In this document: in pieces, positions 14,201 to 15,943 of the stretch
Position numbering within the stretch: position 1 is the stretch's first letter
Layout: each line of letters begins with the position of its first letter
Assembly: GCA_011524615.1 (NCBI GenBank)
Contig: WTJZ01000168.1
Location: forward strand, 1,450-17,392
Direction of reading: 5' to 3'
Source: Akkermansiaceae bacterium
Lineage (GTDB): Bacteria; Verrucomicrobiota; Verrucomicrobiia; Verrucomicrobiales; Akkermansiaceae
Length of the DNA stretch: 15,943 nt
Position numbers and translations under genes: made by a program
The notes under the pieces: generated by a model
Database searches by the model: none
What the model saw: only the letters and a program-made list of their open reading frames with translations
What the model was told of the DNA's origin: nothing

Positions 14201-15943
14201 ATAACCCGCTAACGATGGATCATTTTGGCGATAGATACTCCCAGAGGCAGCGATGCCTAACTCACCCGAACCATCATTACGCGCCAGAACGATTTCGTCA
14301 TATGGACTATCGTCATTCTCATCCGTGACAGGGTAGCTGATCTGGTAGCGTCGCACTTGAGAAGGCCAATAACTGCTAGAGAAGCCCGAGCCTGCAGGTG
14401 GTGCGACTTCCTCGTACCACCAGACTTCGAGCTCATCATTACCAGCCAATGCATTCACCGGAATGATCGCGCCTTGTTCCGCATTATCAAAGCCGACTTC
14501 GAATGGGTTCTTGTACGCATTCGGGTTATAGGCATTGCCCGACACTTCACGAATATGCCCTGCGGTAGCCAACTCTACACTAGGAGCCTCGATGCGTGTT
14601 CCCACCGTTGCTGACAACAGTGTGCCATGATCGTCGAAGTCCTCACTCGGTTGAGAGTACACTCGCTGGAACCAAATGTTAAAGCCATCAGTATAACGGA
14701 TCAGAGCACGGCTTCCTTGCGTAGGGTCGGAGTAGAAGATTCCCGAATCACTCACAAAGGCATGACTATCCGAGGTGTTATCTTGGTAGACCACCGTCGG
14801 GTTATGATTCGCATTCAGGCTCACTCCCGTGGAACTACTAGCGGTATCAGGGTCACGAGCATAGAGGGTATACAACTCTCTTAAGCCCGCTTCATCAATC
14901 CCGTCCTGTAAGAACTCCTCCGGCCACTTAAAGATATAGCCCGAGAGCAACTTCGGCCACTGGATTTCAAAGCTCGCCATCTCCTTCCAGAACACGAGTG
15001 CTTCACCAATCTGCTGTTCGTCTAGCGCGTTGATCTTACCATCTTCGTTGAGATCTACGGAGATTACAGGATTGGTTTGCTTCACAGCGTATAGATCGAC
15101 CCCTCCTTCTTCCAAATATTGAACGTGAATAAACTCTGGATCACCAGCGGTCACTTGTGGAGTCAATGCCGCGAGCTCATCATCCATCGCATACGGTTCC
15201 ACTGGCAGAACAGGGTCGCCGATTGCCACTCGTACATTGCGTGGGTTCATCTCCTTAGAGACATCCACGATCTCGAACCCGAGGTGCTGACGGTACAGAC
15301 GCTCAGGTTCTTTCAGCTCTCCGAGATATTCGACGAGGATTCTACCCTCTACGTTATAGGCGTGTAGCGAGTTATCGAGGTCACTATACCAGAGCGTTCG
15401 AGTCTGTAAGGGGAGAGTTCCGACAGGATCGACTTGGTTCGCCTCGGTAGGAGGCACCCCGATGATGTCTGGCGGATTACTCGGATCATAATCCACCGAC
15501 TCTGTATCAAGCACGTTAGACGGAAAGTAATAGGTCGGCGTATCACTATACACCACATTGATCTCTGAGATACGACCATCTGGGATCTCGACCAATGGCG
15601 CGGTAAAAGCGCGCTCTGTCCAATAGATGGTGCGTGGTGTTTTAGATGGTGCACTCGCTACGTAGTACACCTCCGTCACAACCTGTCCATCGCGGCCTTC
15701 CCAATCGATCGTGATGGCCCCCGACTGGTTCGCAAAAACACTTTCTGCGTGCGGACTGTAGTAGAACGCGCCCCCTTCGGTATTCGCAGGACGAGTGAGA
15801 AAGTAGTTCTCATCGTTATACAGATCCGTGTCGTACACGAGCCCGTCGATCTCCGAAGGAATCGGTGCCGAGAACGTGTCCCCGATTTTATAGGGAGTCT
15901 CACGACTACTGATCGGCTTGCCGATGACCACAGAGGTGAGCGA
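8273..15943 (-). CDS. Giant multidomain surface/secreted-type protein, N-terminus beyond window edge
   Basis: The frame is open for 2556 codons from the right edge to the stop at 8273. The GTG at 15931 is only an internal valine: four more codons upstream (S-L-T-S) stay open, so the true start and any signal peptide lie outside. Residue numbers below count from that valine. About 1-1100 are beta-rich, with a dockerin-like loop DLNEDGKINALDE near 293 and GYNPNEEHALMSGG near 575. About 1110-1270 resemble a ligand-binding beta-sandwich (NTWAYQENP to SLTGLTTG). Near 1539 is another loop, DQNADGTINAEDA, followed by QGHGDAYGHYLTALKVYYR. A third, DTDNNGTIDSDLSE, lies near 1900. About 1935-2215 are mostly long helix with a Gly/Ser/Pro break near 2030. 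The last 340 residues are beta-rich and end in an acidic-aromatic segment. Calcium binding and an extracellular site are likely; the function is unknown. The C-terminal half recalls Tc-toxin A architecture. Confidence 0.85.
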   Translation of the reverse strand, partial: SLTSVVIGKPISSRETPYKIGDTFSAPIPSEIDGLVYDTDLYNDENYFLTRPANTEGGAFYYSPHAESVFANQSGAITIDWEGRDGQVVTEVYYVASAPSKTPRTIYWTERAFTAPLVEIPDGRISEINVVYSDTPTYYFPSNVLDTESVDYDPSNPPDIIGVPPTEANQVDPVGTLPLQTRTLWYSDLDNSLHAYNVEGRILVEYLGELKEPERLYRQHLGFEIVDVSKEMNPRNVRVAIGDPVLPVEPYAMDDELAALTPQVTAGDPEFIHVQYLEEGGVDLYAVKQTNPVISVDLNEDGKINALDEQQIGEALVFWKEMASFEIQWPKLLSGYIFKWPEEFLQDGIDEAGLRELYTLYARDPDTASSSTGVSLNANHNPTVVYQDNTSDSHAFVSDSGIFYSDPTQGSRALIRYTDGFNIWFQRVYSQPSEDFDDHGTLLSATVGTRIEAPSVELATAGHIREVSGNAYNPNAYKNPFEVGFDNAEQGAIIPVNALAGNDELEVWWYEEVAPPAGSGFSSSYWPSQVRRYQISYPVTDENDDSPYDEIVLARNDGSGELGIAASGSIYRQNDPSLAGYNPNEEHALMSGGVAWALRDDLNNANSSEPYVLVEYTAADGRPAMTTRRVVRENDDYTFSYEVDAGVILQAPMPLPFMPQPLDSRGLSYNQEVGVQTDVPAGYSSIDVSALDAELTTLGFPADNPLREIYGNRHYDSFTMKDRKGSIWIYRGPHASGVNEGEVSDDSKSFDMHYYYLTQSEFDFPDASGVDQAPTVGTRVPYIRPDGVTGLPLNSSQSPEVVSFIPVWPATAPVLNVAETLGLPKRGLPAISTQTSIDIVYEQSVAQTLSQSEPTKSITLFDPTRAKSYVFSEDELSAIPGSVNTSDYLGKTYFPLLPPHLSERFYFDATLGDLGGLVLVGEFVDEALGEDYYLLNVLSEEDTASLKALAGSSDDDKDAWDYAIDNLSTQMEVFLEDPNRAGTYLATATEDYKGDALAEIQFGDEAVDSYAVSAVNGGTGYVTLIMGNGRAFTPEAEPVALQIFKVDAPLTRGELKVLTSANPLDEKVTLSHSPDFAANPSDYEFAWITGQPVGGLPPALFNYSAADVLLSNNTNTWAYQENPTADFADAYAYGYSDAAWQSLGSLENRDLVINDEGDTVDNGVVYPDAQLRETFNWAGDELVSLYLSLDLAANDGAKVYVNESLVASINAPDQTDSASTTLPGLITNAVEGASFEISPSLIQANNTIVVDLYTQNDVGAETHVELSLTGLTTGYDYSGWQAVTAGAKDDDQNGEDGKIRHIIEGASIFTLTDNYFSLRYRAKAGTPSALATGGSSSTPGAWSTWTQPQLAEGWIKRALAGINPFNQRMTDLLNNTVNTDVSILTQAGQRWEGDISLNLANIDDFGLIEIYETILRRGMGLSIDGAPPLNVPAANDALLLASGYLNDLYSILGDEAFADAADPTIAYSTAGEDQQFGQFDTALFSFKGQMATLLEEELSLLRGRDDRLQPTVQLSPLYNRVPWNFTRGIDSGEAIYTLNYNILDQNADGTINAEDATVQFPQGHGDAYGHYLTALKVYYRLLANSNFAWTPRIEAVSVLGQPVSVDYQDERKFAAAAVDLAETAKEILSLTYRNDFSDSAPGWSHLSESYSNSQTGVTRHWGTDDWAVRSGMGSYFNWVTASSILPAEDTNPDHEGIQKVDRTTVLELDEIAVLSKGIQQQLDYADIKLNPLGLDSGAISFDISPSEVDEGNTHFEQVFGRASQALNNAKHAFDNARRVTQLLRAEEDNLDQKNFDLLVQELAYENELIELYGTPYSGNIGPGKLYPQGYTGPDFLNYRIVDNVETYFNQGEDYRFALLPSALDFELTAQTTSPSLEEFYANPLAAGIPGFLPEFFYYEVATGLDTDNNGTIDSDLSELATEEFILANANDFLNNGISGSRAHNGQIQRSVEDYLAARLRVIKEVETFMGMNSDLEALLASYIDQMESIERMEDVRDASGVIKGALTLAKIIAAKVQATAEVAKEAVEDTGEAVSESLPTVTGMSNDVTSGTKGAILGTKTAAKVPLTTKQKIAKFIVENAEDLKKGVDLLVTRSENILAWQRQNRQLVAELQIASQAFSPQAVAIDQALRELSIAENNYRALEAKGLQIRAEREVMRKRAAAVVQGYRTRDYAFRSFRSEALEKYRTLFDLAAQYSYLAATAYDYETGLLDSEGSSQAADFFNDIVSSRSLGAIDSEGNPQIGASTTGDPGLAGVLAQMQGDWAVVKSRLGFNNPDNYETVFSLREENLRIIPDETADSAWQDFLRSHLKSDLLNDADVRQYCMQIANSDGSAVPGLVIPFQTVIADGLNFFGKSLAAGDHTFSPTSFATKIRSSGIGFDGYEGLDSPTTTGGLLNQLGVDSTTTLSFNSSGALSATPYIYLIPAGVDSMRSALGDSTTIRNWSVTDQAIPLPFDIGGTDFASTLQFNSTDALSEEPFAVRKHQAFRAVPAGTVYSSGTGFTNSRLIGRSVWNSQWKLVIPGKTLLADPAQGLETFIDTVRDIELYFETYSYSGN

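Noticed and set aside
13553..14212. 219-codon plus-strand frame
   Set aside because: It lies wholly antisense to the giant gene, is rich in Arg and His as expected for a shadow frame, and shows no recognisable motif.

Overview
The window looks like chromosome from a Gram-negative bacterium, most likely of the Verrucomicrobiota. The case is inferential. A zwf gene is followed by an opcA-family gene. There is a lone CoaB without a fused CoaC domain, a VWA protein with one N-terminal membrane anchor, and a giant secreted-type protein with calcium-loop motifs next to a small secreted protein carrying DxDxDGxxDxWE repeats. No rRNA, tRNA, CRISPR array or insertion sequence was seen.

Layout: (1) 1-1063 (-): the N-terminal 354 residues of a membrane-anchored VWA/MIDAS protein that runs off the left edge. 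(2) 1064-1468: about 400 bp without a gene. It holds a promoter-like pair for the VWA gene, an orphan plus-strand promoter-like pair, several inverted repeats, and a terminator for the operon to the right. (3) 4737-1469 (-): a tight operon zwf, opcA, coaB, coupling the oxidative pentose phosphate entry step to a coenzyme A step. (4) 4941-5609 (+): a LolD-type ABC ATPase without a permease beside it. (5) 5660-5983 (-): a small three-helix membrane protein of unknown function with interleaved inverted repeats in its leader. (6) 6230-6900 (+): a VapBC/FitAB-type toxin-antitoxin pair with a probable nearly leaderless promoter and an operator-like palindrome. (7) 15943-6975 (-): a probable operon of a giant protein (at least 2556 residues, N-terminus outside the window), a 269-residue secreted protein with calcium-binding loops, and a small MORN-repeat protein.

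The most interesting object is the giant protein, which fills nearly half of the window. Its front is beta-rich. Its rear holds a long helical stretch interrupted by a Gly/Pro/Ser-rich turn, then a beta-rich end that in outline resembles the channel and C-terminal part of Tc-toxin A subunits. That resemblance is read by eye and is not proven. The two small downstream genes, with 18 and 26 bp gaps, probably belong to the same surface or secreted system.

Limits: all calls come from reading the sequence and recalled family motifs. No database search, structure prediction or composition statistics were run. Three start codons (zwf, the ABC ATPase, vapB) were moved inward from the longest reading frame for reasons given in the entries.
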